The notes beneath the pieces are model-generated. The model saw only the letters and a program-made list of their open reading frames with translations. It searched no databases and was not told the origin of the DNA. Shown one piece after another: positions 41,808 to 49,635 of a stretch of DNA of 64,000 nt (within the stretch, counting starts at the first letter, position 1; every line of letters starts with the position of its first letter). This DNA is from Armatimonadota bacterium (GTDB lineage: Bacteria; Armatimonadota; UBA5829), in the NCBI GenBank assembly GCA_023474015.1, contig JAMCYN010000027.1, positions 1 through 64,000 of the forward strand. The letters run 5' to 3'. The position numbers were made by a program, and so were the translations under genes.

Positions 41808-42815
41808 ATGCGCACGTGGCTGAGATATTTTGCGGCGGTATGTATTGCCGGTACTTTGACAAGCCTGGGCGGGTGCCCGGCGCTGGCGGAGGAAGTGAAG
41901 CTGAGTTACAGCTTTGCCGCTTATGGATTCTCTTCCTCGCAGCGGTTTTCCAAGCCGAGCGGAGTGTTTTATGATGCTTCGCGCGGCGAGCTGTACGTGG
42001 CCGATACAGGCAACGGACAGATTGTGATCCTTGACAAAAAGGGAATCGGAATTGCCAAGATTCCGCATTCGGTGATCGATGCGGCTTCGGGGGATCGCCG
42101 TCCGGGCGAACCGAGGAGTGTGGCGGTGCGAAAGAACGGCGACATCCTTGTCGCGGACAACCAGTGCTCTTATCTAGATGTGCTGGATTTCCGAGGGCAT
42201 TCCATTCAGAAGATATGGCCCGGCGACCTCGTCGGCCAGCCGAAATCGAAGGTGCAGACGCGCTGCGTGGCGGTCGACACGGCGGGCAACGTTTATCTCG
42301 GTGTGAGCGGCTGTGACACGGAAATACTGATCCTGACTCCCGACCTGAAACTCAAGACCAAGATTGGCGTGGAATCCACCGGCGAGTCCAAGTCCATGAC
42401 GGGCCTGTGGGTCGACAAGTACGGCAGAGTATTCGCAACATACGGCTTGGGTGTGTGCGTGCGGGCTTATGCGCCTGACGGAAAGCAGCTTCTGAGCTTT
42501 GGCGCACATGAAACGGGTCCCGAGAACTTCTCGTTGCCTTCGGGTCTGATAACTGATGAGAAAGGCCGCTTGTGGGTTGTCGATATGCTCAGGGACATTG
42601 TCTCGGTGTTCAGATTGGACCCTTCGGACACGGGACTTAAGCAGTCATTCGTGACTTTCGCCATCGGCGGGTTTGGCCAGAAAGCCGGCGATCTCGCATA
42701 TCCATCGGGCATAGCGGGAGATGGAGCGAATAGGATTTACGTTGTGGAATCTACCGGAGCGAGGGTCCAGGCATTCGAAATAGTCTCTGGCCCCGATTCC
42801 CGAAAATCGAACTGA
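41808..42815 (+). CDS. secreted NHL-type beta-propeller protein
   Basis: 335 residues with a signal peptide (residues 1-27, possibly a lipoprotein as GGC sits near the cleavage region). Repeats of the form KPSGVFYDASRGELYVADTGNGQIVILD, PRSVAVRKNGDILVADN, PSGLITDEKGRLWVVDMLRDIVSVF and YPSGIAGDGANRIYVVEST form an NHL/SMP-30-type propeller of about six blades. Propellers of this kind often accompany multihaem cytochromes and may act as docking scaffolds. Three bases separate it from the 16-heme gene. Confidence 0.85.
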   Translation: MRTWLRYFAAVCIAGTLTSLGGCPALAEEVKLSYSFAAYGFSSSQRFSKPSGVFYDASRGELYVADTGNGQIVILDKKGIGIAKIPHSVIDAASGDRRPGEPRSVAVRKNGDILVADNQCSYLDVLDFRGHSIQKIWPGDLVGQPKSKVQTRCVAVDTAGNVYLGVSGCDTEILILTPDLKLKTKIGVESTGESKSMTGLWVDKYGRVFATYGLGVCVRAYAPDGKQLLSFGAHETGPENFSLPSGLITDEKGRLWVVDMLRDIVSVFRLDPSDTGLKQSFVTFAIGGFGQKAGDLAYPSGIAGDGANRIYVVESTGARVQAFEIVSGPDSRKSN

Positions 42816-42912
42816 TATTTCATTACCCTGGCCGCGATTAACGTGATTGCAGGGGACGCCGCGGCTGATCTGGCGCGGTGATATGAAAACATGAGTATAG
42901 GGGGGAGGTGTG

Positions 42913-43014
42913 ATGCTCGGCAATATTGTTCCAAAGCAATTAGTCTCGGAGATACCCTTGGCCGGGGCTAAGAATGTGCCTAAGAGGGAAAAGGAGGACA
43001 AAAGCAATGTATAA
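42913..43014 (+). CDS. 33-residue leader peptide candidate overlapping the next gene
   Basis: ATG 42913 follows a strong ribosome site (GGGGGGAGGTGTG). The frame reads MLGNIVPKQLVSEIPLAG and ends NVPKREKEDKSNV at TAA 43012-43014, overlapping the hexaheme cytochrome start (ATG 43007) in another frame. This geometry allows translational coupling. The C-terminal half is highly charged because it reads through the AAGGAGG ribosome site of the next gene. It might be fortuitous. Confidence 0.4.
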   Translation: MLGNIVPKQLVSEIPLAGAKNVPKREKEDKSNV

Positions 43015-44047
43015 AAAACTCGTTGTTGCGATCGCCGTTGTGTCTTTGGCGATCGCCGCCGGATCTGTCATGGCCGGCGACTACCACCAGAAGACCACTC
43101 TGGTGTGTGCGGACTGTCACACAATGCACAGCAGCGTTAGCCACAGCTACGCTGGTGGTGCGCCGGATGGTACCGTAACCGGTACTACCGGATACGCCAA
43201 GTTGCTCAAGGCATCTGACCCCAACGCTCTGTGTATGACCTGCCACAATGGGCAGACATTCGCCCCGGACGTTGTGGGCGCGAACACCGGCTCCGTCATT
43301 CGTCAGGCTGGTGGCGTGAGTGACGCTGCGTCAGGATATCAGAACTGGATGGGCCACACGCTTGGTGCGACCGACACCGCTCCCGGCGGGACGTGGTCCA
43401 ATGCTGTCGAGGGTCTGGAATGCGTCAACTGCCACGGTGCACACGGCGGCGGTAGGCCGACCGGTGGAACGGCTACCCAGAATGCGCAGGGCAACTGGCG
43501 CAATCTTGCCCCGAAGCCGGGTCTTTCCTATGGCACGCCGGAGTACATCGCGGCTCCCAGTTCCTGGGTGCTCTACGACATTGGCACTAACACCGGCACA
43601 GCGGCTGTCTACGAGCTTAATGGCGGCCTTCTTAGTGCAGGAAATACTGCCCACTACGATATCTCGAACGTGGAGTTCGAGAATCCGGATGCCACAACCC
43701 ATGCGTCGGCCTACGGCGATTGGTGCAAGCGCTGCCACACGGAATTCCACGGCGCGCAGACCGATGCCAACATGAACAATGGCTCCGACTGGGTCAGGCA
43801 CCCTACAGCGGGCGTTGCATTCACCGCGACCACAAACACACGCTACGCAGGGAAGACAAACAAGGTGAAGGTCATGTCTGATGGCACGAACTTCACACCA
43901 TCCTGCTTTAGCTGCCACAAAGCTCACGGTAACAAGAATGCATTCGGACTCATCTACATGGCGGGTACCGGAACAGTTACCGAAGAGGGCGACGACGGTA
44001 CTCAGATGCCAGACCTCTGCCATCAGTGCCACGGCATGGGCTCCTAG
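43007..44047 (+). CDS. secreted hexaheme cytochrome c, OmcS-like motif order, copy 1
   Basis: 346 residues from ATG 43007, ten bases after AAGGAGG, with signal peptide (KLVVAIAVVSLAIAAGSVMAG). Six CxxCH sites: CADCH, CMTCH, CVNCH, CKRCH, CFSCH, CHQCH. The order CADCHTMHSS, CMTCHN, GHT, APGGTW, CVNCHGAHG, WCKRCHTEFH, RHP, CFSCHKAH, CHQCH follows what I recall for OmcS, the Geobacter nanowire cytochrome, including His residues able to act as second axial ligands. A polymerising extracellular role is therefore a reasonable hypothesis. Copies 2 and 3 follow. Ser/Thr/Gly-rich loops separate the haem sites. Confidence 0.88.
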   Translation: MYKKLVVAIAVVSLAIAAGSVMAGDYHQKTTLVCADCHTMHSSVSHSYAGGAPDGTVTGTTGYAKLLKASDPNALCMTCHNGQTFAPDVVGANTGSVIRQAGGVSDAASGYQNWMGHTLGATDTAPGGTWSNAVEGLECVNCHGAHGGGRPTGGTATQNAQGNWRNLAPKPGLSYGTPEYIAAPSSWVLYDIGTNTGTAAVYELNGGLLSAGNTAHYDISNVEFENPDATTHASAYGDWCKRCHTEFHGAQTDANMNNGSDWVRHPTAGVAFTATTNTRYAGKTNKVKVMSDGTNFTPSCFSCHKAHGNKNAFGLIYMAGTGTVTEEGDDGTQMPDLCHQCHGMGS

Positions 44048-44078
44048 TAAGGGTCCGCTCAGCACATAATGGCTGTGT

Positions 44079-44109
44079 ATGGGGCGGAGGTGCCAGCCTC
44101 CGTCCCCAT
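44079..44109 (+). terminator. hairpin after hexaheme copy 1
   Basis: ATGGGGCGGAGG, loop TGCCAG, CCTCCGTCCCCAT: 12 pairs with one bulged T. It lies 30 bases past the stop and may set relative expression of the tandem cytochromes. Confidence 0.55.
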
Positions 44110-44227
44110 CTTGGCATTACAACTTTATGCCCTGCCGCTCGGCCGCGGCATGTTTGGCGGGAGCCAGCTTCCGCCGCCGCCGTGTCCAACGAGAGCGGTT
44201 GTTAGAGGGGAGATGGGAGAGAACGTG

Positions 44228-45247
44228 GTGGGAAAGCTGCGTAATACATTACTTGTGGTAAGTGTAAGTCTGCTTGCGTCGGGCCCGTCGTTTGCGGGTA
44301 TAGCCCACGTGGGCAGTGGCCTTGTGTGTACCGATTGCCATACAATGCACTACAGTATGCGCCACAACTACAGGGGTGGCCCGACCGATCTGGTAAGTGA
44401 TCCAACGGGTCCCTTCAAAGGTTTGCTGAAAGCATCACCCAACGATCTTTGTCTAGCCTGCCACGACAGTATGGGCAGTGCGCCGGACGTGCTGGCCACT
44501 CCGACCGGCGGTTATCCGCGCCAGGCCGGCGGGCTTAACCGGGTCGGCGGGAACGGAGGCTACGAAAGCTGGAAAGGGCATACACTAGACAGCAAAGCCG
44601 TGGCTCCGGGCGGGACGTGGTCCAATGCCGAGCGCGGCCTGTTGTGCATCGATTGCCATGCCCAGCACGGAATCAAGACGCAGTTTCGTAATTTGTTGAC
44701 CTCCGACACGCCCGGAGACAAGTTTGAAGGCAAGACACTCACCTATTCTTTCGGCGATACCAATAACCTCACCAAGGACGTGTGGCTTCACGACGGCTTC
44801 GATATCGCGTATCGCTACGGCATTGAAGGCACATGGTTCAACGAGCCCGACCCCACCAGGTCTCGCTACGGCGAATGGTGTGCAAGCTGTCACGGCAATT
44901 TCCACGGCCCCGGCGGCTCCGCGAATATGGGCGGCGCGAGCGGAGGCGGTTCGGCTTCCTGGAGGCGACACCCCGCGGCTGATGTCAACGTTGGGGCGGG
45001 TTCCAACGCTTTCTCCAGCTTGGCGCAGTATCAGTCGCATACGAACCGTGTTAAGACGATGAGCTCGTCGGGAAACTGGGACACTGGGGCCGATGTCACG
45101 CCGTCCTGCTTCACCTGCCACAAGGCTCACGGCAACAAGAACGCATTCGGCCTCATATACATGTCCGGCACGGGGACTGTTACGGAGCAGGGTGATTCGG
45201 GAGGCGGCGTGCCGCAGGACCTCTGCTTCCAGTGTCATGCGCAGTAA
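44228..45247 (+). CDS. secreted hexaheme cytochrome c, OmcS-like motif order, copy 2
   Basis: About 339 residues from GTG 44228 (five bases after GGGAGAG); ATG 44213 is an alternative. Signal peptide KLRNTLLVVSVSLLASGPSFAG. Haem sites: CTDCH, CLACH, CIDCH, CASCH, CFTCH, CFQCH. It is clearly a tandem paralogue of copy 1: both have CHTMH, GHTLxxxxxAPGGTWSNA, W-C-x-x-C-H-x-x-F-H-G, RHP, and the near-identical ending SCFTCHKAHGNKNAFGLIYM with GTGTVTE. Between haems it has a Gly/Ser-rich loop. Likely extracellular or periplasmic electron carrier. Confidence 0.88.
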   Translation: MGKLRNTLLVVSVSLLASGPSFAGIAHVGSGLVCTDCHTMHYSMRHNYRGGPTDLVSDPTGPFKGLLKASPNDLCLACHDSMGSAPDVLATPTGGYPRQAGGLNRVGGNGGYESWKGHTLDSKAVAPGGTWSNAERGLLCIDCHAQHGIKTQFRNLLTSDTPGDKFEGKTLTYSFGDTNNLTKDVWLHDGFDIAYRYGIEGTWFNEPDPTRSRYGEWCASCHGNFHGPGGSANMGGASGGGSASWRRHPAADVNVGAGSNAFSSLAQYQSHTNRVKTMSSSGNWDTGADVTPSCFTCHKAHGNKNAFGLIYMSGTGTVTEQGDSGGGVPQDLCFQCHAQ

Positions 45248-45294
45248 ACGCCGGGTCAGTGCACCGGGCGAATAAATCCACGGACGCAAACCCA

Positions 45295-45495
45295 AGCGCT
45301 GCCCATCCAGCACATGGCGCTTGGTTTCTGCACGAAGCCGTAAGTCTTGTCATTCTGAGCCGAAGGCGAAGAATCTGCTTTGAACCCTTCGTGGTAGTCC
45401 TACCTTCAGTTCAAAGCAGATGCTTCGCTTCACTCAGCATGACAAGATTACAGCGCTCGTGCGAAAGCCAGCACGGCTTCACGCTATGTATGGCT
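45295..45495. repeat. family A palindromic repeat, copy 3
   Basis: Aligns along its length with 3655-3860: CTGCCCATC, GGCGCTTGGTTT, TTGTCATTCTGAGCCGA, GAATCTGCTTTGAA, TTCAAAGCAGATGCTTCG, CAGCATGACAAGATTACA. It separates hexaheme copies 2 and 3, so copy 3 probably has its own transcript. Confidence 0.75.
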
Positions 45496-45586
45496 CCTAA
45501 TCTTACAAAGGGCCTCATGTACAGCCTGTCCTGGGGGCCCCGGTAACATTACCTGTATTCGAGACTTAATCCAGTTTTAACATTAA

Positions 45587-45661
45587 ACATCCGCTCCCGT
45601 GCCGCATAATGTAATTGGCGATTACGCCCCGAAAGGATTCGGGGCTGCCGGGAGCGAATGT
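45587..45661 (+). ncRNA. compact three-way RNA fold sequestering the ribosome site of hexaheme copy 3
   Basis: ACAT-C-CGCTCCCG (45587-45599) pairs with CGGGAGCG-A-ATGT (45649-45661), twelve pairs with one mismatch, and ends one base before the ATG. The 3' strand contains the ribosome site GGGAG. Inside are two hairpins: GTAAT-TGGCG-ATTAC, and GCCCCGAA-AGGA-TTCGGGGC (45626-45645). The loop GGC of the first could pair with GCC just inside the closing stem. This looks like a translational riboswitch or thermosensor. It does not match the c-di-GMP/cGAMP (GEMM) core as I know it. Confidence 0.45.
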
Positions 45662-46600
45662 ATGTCTGGAATCACTAGAGCACATACCTGCGTCGTAGTC
45701 ATTCTCATCCTGGCGGTATGGCTGCATGCCGAGGCGTTCGCGGGTCAGTATCACGTTGGCAAGACCCTCACCTGTTCGGACTGCCACGCAACGCATGCCA
45801 GCCTCAGCCATGGCGACAGCGGTACCCCTTCGACTTGGAGACAGACTCCCAGTGCCCATCTGACCAAGGGGGATTCGGTTACCAAGATGTGCCTCCAGTG
45901 CCACGATAACCAGTCCGGCGTTCCTGATGTTGTCGGAGCCGACGTCAACAACCCATCGGAGCAATACAACGGCGGCGAGCGCGCGGCTGGGCACTTTTCC
46001 GATATTCAGCAGGACAATTGGAAGGGCCACAACCTGCCGGGGCAGGGCAATGAGGGTCCCGGAGACTGCACGGCGTGCCACGACCCCCATGGCAACGCCA
46101 ATTATCGCAACCTGCGGGCGCTGGACGACTCCGCGGACGGCCCTGTCGCATTCGTGAACCCCGCGGCCACCGGCCTCGACAGATACAAGAGGGCCAATAT
46201 CGGTTATGTGAAGAACATCGGAGACAAGCTGTGCATACGCTGTCACGAGTTCGGCAGTTCCGGCAACGGTATGCGCTTCCATAGACACCCGAGCAGCGAT
46301 GCGACGACGACCATGAGAATCCGAGACGGAGCCGATGCTCAGCACTGGGAGCGGGGCGTGGGGAGCGGCTTTGATGTGGACGGAGAAACGGTCCCGCGCG
46401 TTCCATTTGCTGTGAGCACGGCCACCAATTTCAATTCGGCGAGCACCGTCACCACCGACAACGAAGTCTTCTGCCTCTCCTGCCACAAAGCCCACGGCTC
46501 GACGCATGCGTTTGGCATGGCATGGCCCTATGGTACCAGCGGCAATGGTCTCGCCAGTTCATCGGGCTGCAATCAATGCCATAACATCTCCGGCGACTAG
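45662..46600 (+). CDS. secreted hexaheme cytochrome c, OmcS-like motif order, copy 3
   Basis: 312 residues from ATG 45662. Signal peptide CVVVILILAVWLHAEAFAG. Haem sites: CSDCH, CLQCH, CTACH, CIRCH, CLSCH, CNQCH. Shared order: CSDCHATHASLSH, CLQCHDN, KGHN, CTACHDPHGNANYRNL, LCIRCHEF, RHP, FCLSCHKAHG, CNQCHN. It is more diverged than copies 1 and 2 and has CTACHDPHG where they have CxxCHGAHG. Its ribosome site is folded into an RNA structure, unlike the other two, so its expression may be conditional. Confidence 0.87.
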   Translation: MSGITRAHTCVVVILILAVWLHAEAFAGQYHVGKTLTCSDCHATHASLSHGDSGTPSTWRQTPSAHLTKGDSVTKMCLQCHDNQSGVPDVVGADVNNPSEQYNGGERAAGHFSDIQQDNWKGHNLPGQGNEGPGDCTACHDPHGNANYRNLRALDDSADGPVAFVNPAATGLDRYKRANIGYVKNIGDKLCIRCHEFGSSGNGMRFHRHPSSDATTTMRIRDGADAQHWERGVGSGFDVDGETVPRVPFAVSTATNFNSASTVTTDNEVFCLSCHKAHGSTHAFGMAWPYGTSGNGLASSSGCNQCHNISGD

Positions 46601-46801
46601 ACCCTTGCAACGGGCAAGGTGCAAACCAGTGGGAACCCTACACGTTCAATAACTCGTCTTACTCTGTGTAGCACCAGCGGGACACTGGCCGGACCGTACC
46701 TCTCGAAACGCTCCTTTTTTGGGGTTTTTCTCCTCTCACCCCCTGTGAATCCCGCTAGAAGCGGTATACTCTAGGCTGAGAAACACAGGAGGAACGCTGT
46801 T
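46601..46801. other. 201-bp gap after the cytochrome island
   Basis: It contains a weak hairpin CCTTGC/GCAAGG right after the stop and a T-rich stretch near 46712-46735. The ribosome site AGGAGG for the next gene is near 46788. Nothing else seen. Confidence 0.35.
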
Positions 46802-47566
46802 TTGTTCCAAACCATAGCAGGCATACTTAGTATTGTCGCAATAGAGCGGCCCGCGTTGCGCGTTCGCGCTTGTTCCAGGGTCTTGGCTATCGGCATCGGA
46901 CTTGCGCTCTTCGGTTCGGTGGCTGGTTACGCGGAGGCCGTGCCGGGGGCCCAGCAGGATGTTAGAAGCTTCTTCAAGACCATCGTGGGCGATTGGATCG
47001 GCGCCTGCGAGCAGAGCACCGACGGCAAGAAGGCTGGCGATAAGTACTTCCACGCGCTCATCACGCAGGCCGATGCGAATACCTTCCACAGCCAGTTCGA
47101 GTACTACCGACTGGATGAAAAGACCGGGAGTCCCCTTCATATCGGGACTTCGACAGTTACCACTACCCTGGCCGCTGATGGCTCCGCGAAGAACCACATA
47201 ACGGGCAAGGGCATAATACTGGTTAACCTGAAGCCGAAGAACCAGCAGCACGATTTCACCGAAGTCTTGAAGCCTGCCGGTATGTGCCTTCAGGGAGAGG
47301 GAAGTGGGAGCATCAGCGTGAGCGGGATGCCGCTGGGCCTCGGCAAGGGAGGCAAGATCCAGCGCGCCACAAGCACCTGGTCGCTTTCGGGCGGCGTGCT
47401 GAACATCAGCCAGAGCATCAAGGCCGGGTTCAGGGCACTTTTCTTCACAAAGTCGTTTAATGTGGCTGCGAACTACACAGCGAAGCGCGGCGCCAATATC
47501 GCGAGCCTGATGGGTGGCAGCGTGCGGGTATCCTCCACGCCGGCAAGCGGGATGGGGCAAATGTAG
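46802..47566 (+). CDS. secreted protein of unknown function
   Basis: 254 residues from TTG 46802 behind AGGAGG. A hydrophobic signal segment lies at about 27-43 (VLAIGIGLALFGSVAGYAEA), so an internal start may be used. The mature part begins VRSFFKTIVGDWIGACEQSTDG, has alternating beta-strand character and a run TSTVTTTLAADGSAKNHITGKG, and resembles the layout of small lipocalin-like or DUF1579-type proteins, without clear membership. It lies just after the cytochrome genes, so it may act in the periplasm with them. Confidence 0.6.
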   Translation: MFQTIAGILSIVAIERPALRVRACSRVLAIGIGLALFGSVAGYAEAVPGAQQDVRSFFKTIVGDWIGACEQSTDGKKAGDKYFHALITQADANTFHSQFEYYRLDEKTGSPLHIGTSTVTTTLAADGSAKNHITGKGIILVNLKPKNQQHDFTEVLKPAGMCLQGEGSGSISVSGMPLGLGKGGKIQRATSTWSLSGGVLNISQSIKAGFRALFFTKSFNVAANYTAKRGANIASLMGGSVRVSSTPASGMGQM

Positions 47567-47644
47567 GTCTTGGGTTTGGCGGCATCTTGCAGTCGAGCTC
47601 GAAAATGCGTAGAATATCTCATCACACGCGATGAGTGACGCATA

Positions 47645-48118
47645 ATGACCGAAATCCTTACCATAGGCCACAGCAACCATGACATTCTTGACTTCCTAAA
47701 TATCCTGAAGAAGCACGGGATACGGGTGCTCGTGGATGTGCGCAGCGACCCCTACAGCAGGTATGCGCCGCAGTTCAATAAGAGCGACTTCCAGCGCCAC
47801 GTGACCGCCGCCGGGATCGAATACCGCTACTCCGGCTCCAGCATCGGCGGCAAACCCAAGGACATGGACCTCTACACGCCCTCCGGCAAACCCGACTACG
47901 ATAAGCTGGCCGCGACCGACGCGTTTCAAAACGAGCTTAAGGGCCTGGTCGAGATGGCCAGGACGAAGCGCATCGTCATAATGTGCAGCGAGGCCGACCC
48001 GGAGGGCTGCCATCGGGAGCGCATCATCGCCCAGGTGCTGCGGAGTTGGGGGATTGAAGTGGTACATATAATGCCGGACGGGGCCGTGGCGAGAGTGGAG
48101 CAGCAGGGACTGTTTTAG
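47645..48118 (+). CDS. DUF488-family protein, copy 1
   Basis: 157 residues. LTIGHSNHDILDFLNILKKHGIRVLVDVRSDPYSRYAPQFNKSDF and IVIMCSEADPEGCHRERIIAQVL carry the DUF488 hallmarks: the IGHS start, VDVRSxPxSR, and the conserved Cys followed by a Cys-His pair (MCSEADPEGCH). The family is thought to act on nucleic acid or nucleotides, with an unproven reaction. It is followed by a second, different DUF488 and an OB-fold protein, suggesting a small functional module. Confidence 0.9.
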   Translation: MTEILTIGHSNHDILDFLNILKKHGIRVLVDVRSDPYSRYAPQFNKSDFQRHVTAAGIEYRYSGSSIGGKPKDMDLYTPSGKPDYDKLAATDAFQNELKGLVEMARTKRIVIMCSEADPEGCHRERIIAQVLRSWGIEVVHIMPDGAVARVEQQGLF

Positions 48119-48147
48119 AGGTTAGAAGTAAGAGGTTAGAAGTTAGA
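48117..48147. repeat. TTAGAAGTTAG satellite, family D
   Basis: AGAGGTTAGAAGTAAGAGGT followed by TAGAAGTTAG, between the two DUF488 genes, beginning inside the stop codon of the first. Confidence 0.6.
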
Positions 48148-48157
48148 TGGAGGGAAC

Positions 48158-48604
48158 ATGGACGCGCTATATACGATCGGATACACCAAGAAGACCCTCC
48201 GGGAGTTTATCTCGCGGCTGCGAACCGCGAGGGTGGACTGTGTCGTGGACATCCGGCTGAACAACACGTCACAGCTTGCGGGCTTCTCGAAGCGCGACGA
48301 CCTTGATTTCTTACTGAAAGAGGGGTTCGGAATCGGATATGTGCATGTGCCCGAGTTCGCGCCGACGGAGGAGATGCTTGGTGAGTATAAGACCGGCAAG
48401 GATTGGGACCTGTACGAGTCCCGATATTGGGGACTGACTGAAGAGCGGGAGATGTCCCGGAGATTCGTCGATCTGGTGAAGAAGAACGGCTGGCGGAGGC
48501 CGTGCCTGCTGTGCGCCGAGCCCGAGGCGGACCACTGCCACAGGCGCATCCTCGCAACGGCGGTGGAGGTCAGGATGATGGTCTTGGAGGTGATCCACCT
48601 GTGA
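48158..48604 (+). CDS. DUF488-family protein, copy 2
   Basis: 148 residues. LYTIGYTKKTLREFISRLRTARVDCVVDIRLNNTSQLAGFSKRDDL and CLLCAEPEADHCHRRILA show the same core as copy 1, but IGHS becomes IGYT and VDVRSxPxSR becomes VDIRLNNTSQ. This is the other common DUF488 subtype. Its stop overlaps the GTG of the OB-fold gene. Having both subtypes with a nucleic-acid-binding partner suggests a DNA or RNA modification or defence role, unproven. Confidence 0.88.
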   Translation: MDALYTIGYTKKTLREFISRLRTARVDCVVDIRLNNTSQLAGFSKRDDLDFLLKEGFGIGYVHVPEFAPTEEMLGEYKTGKDWDLYESRYWGLTEEREMSRRFVDLVKKNGWRRPCLLCAEPEADHCHRRILATAVEVRMMVLEVIHL

Positions 48605-49278
48605 CGCAGGAGCCGGTGGTAGTGCTGGCGGTCACCAAGATGCTGAGCGGGATGTGCACAGGCGGGATATCGCTCACCGGCGAGAAGTGGATTCGGCCCG
48701 TGAAGGAGTTCGGGACGGTGCTCCCGGGCGACCTCGCATACCCCGACCGCACCGCGATCCGCCCATTCGACATCGTCAAGTTCTCTCTCACCAAGCCCTT
48801 CCCCAGGCCGCCGCATGTGGAGGACTGGGTCTGCGACTTTGTTCACTCCCGGCCCACGCTCGTGGGCAGGCTCGACCAGTATCTTTGGTTCCTCGAAAAG
48901 CACTCCGAGCCGGACTCTCCCGAACAGGTGCTTCACGGGGAGAGGTCGCTCGCGCTCTTCGAACCCTCCCAGGCGGAGGCGCTTTTTGCCCAGGACAGCT
49001 ATTCCGGCAAGTATGAGGCGCGGCTGAAGCTGCCAGAAATGGGGGAGAGGCCCGTGCCGGTGACCGATATCAAGTGGCGCGCGCTGGGCAGGCGGCTGCT
49101 CGGAAGCTCTCAGGCACTGGTAATGACCTCTCAGAACCTGCGCGACCGCTTCGACTTCGGCCGCATATTCGTCGCCCTTGGCCTGAGCCGCCTGCACGAG
49201 GGCAAGCACTGGCCGCTGATCGTCGGCGTCCACACCTGGCCGGATTATGGGGCCGAGGTAGACTATGGGAACATCTGA
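48601..49278 (+). CDS. dual OB-fold-like protein linked to DUF488
   Basis: 225 residues from GTG 48601, overlapping the previous stop (GTGA). VVLAVTKMLSGMCTGGISLTGEKWIRPVK at the start and ALVMTSQNLRDRFDFGRIFVALGLSRLHEGKHWPLIVGVHTWPDY at the end match my recollection of a two-OB-domain family found beside DUF488. No catalytic motif is obvious. OB folds bind single-stranded nucleic acid, so it may supply substrate recognition for the two DUF488 proteins. The assignment is from pattern memory and should be treated as provisional. Confidence 0.65.
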   Translation: MTQEPVVVLAVTKMLSGMCTGGISLTGEKWIRPVKEFGTVLPGDLAYPDRTAIRPFDIVKFSLTKPFPRPPHVEDWVCDFVHSRPTLVGRLDQYLWFLEKHSEPDSPEQVLHGERSLALFEPSQAEALFAQDSYSGKYEARLKLPEMGERPVPVTDIKWRALGRRLLGSSQALVMTSQNLRDRFDFGRIFVALGLSRLHEGKHWPLIVGVHTWPDYGAEVDYGNI

Positions 49279-49356
49279 GCAACTTTGAGTTGTGCTGCAG
49301 CGCGCGTTAGGGTATAATATTACTAGATTCTGAATTTCGTAATGTCGGAGATTCAT

Positions 49357-49635
49357 ATGCTGCTTACTTTGAGGAAGAATGCGCAGATTACTATTCCCGC
49401 GTCTATCAGGAAGCGGGCTCACCTCGAGGAAGGTGATCTACTGGAGGCCGAAGTCAGAGGCGACGAGATTGTGCTGAGGCCCAAGAAGCTTATCGATAAG
49501 AGTCAGGCCTGGTTTTGGACCAAGGAATGGCAGGAGGCCGAGAGGACCGCGGACGAGGATATCAAGGCAGGCCGGGTGAAGGCGTTCGAATCGGTGGAAG
49601 ACCTCATCGATGATCTGAGCGGTGGAAAGCAGTGA
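49357..49635 (+). CDS. AbrB/MazE-type antitoxin
   Basis: 92 residues from ATG 49357, six bases after GGAG. The N-terminal swapped-hairpin domain (LLTLRKNAQITIPASIRKRAHLEEGDLLEAEVRGDEIVLRPKKL) is AbrB-like, for DNA binding. The acidic C-terminal half (EAERTADEDIKAGRVKAFESVEDLIDDL) is the usual toxin-binding part of this type. It overlaps the toxin gene by four bases and would repress the pair. Confidence 0.88.
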   Translation: MLLTLRKNAQITIPASIRKRAHLEEGDLLEAEVRGDEIVLRPKKLIDKSQAWFWTKEWQEAERTADEDIKAGRVKAFESVEDLIDDLSGGKQ

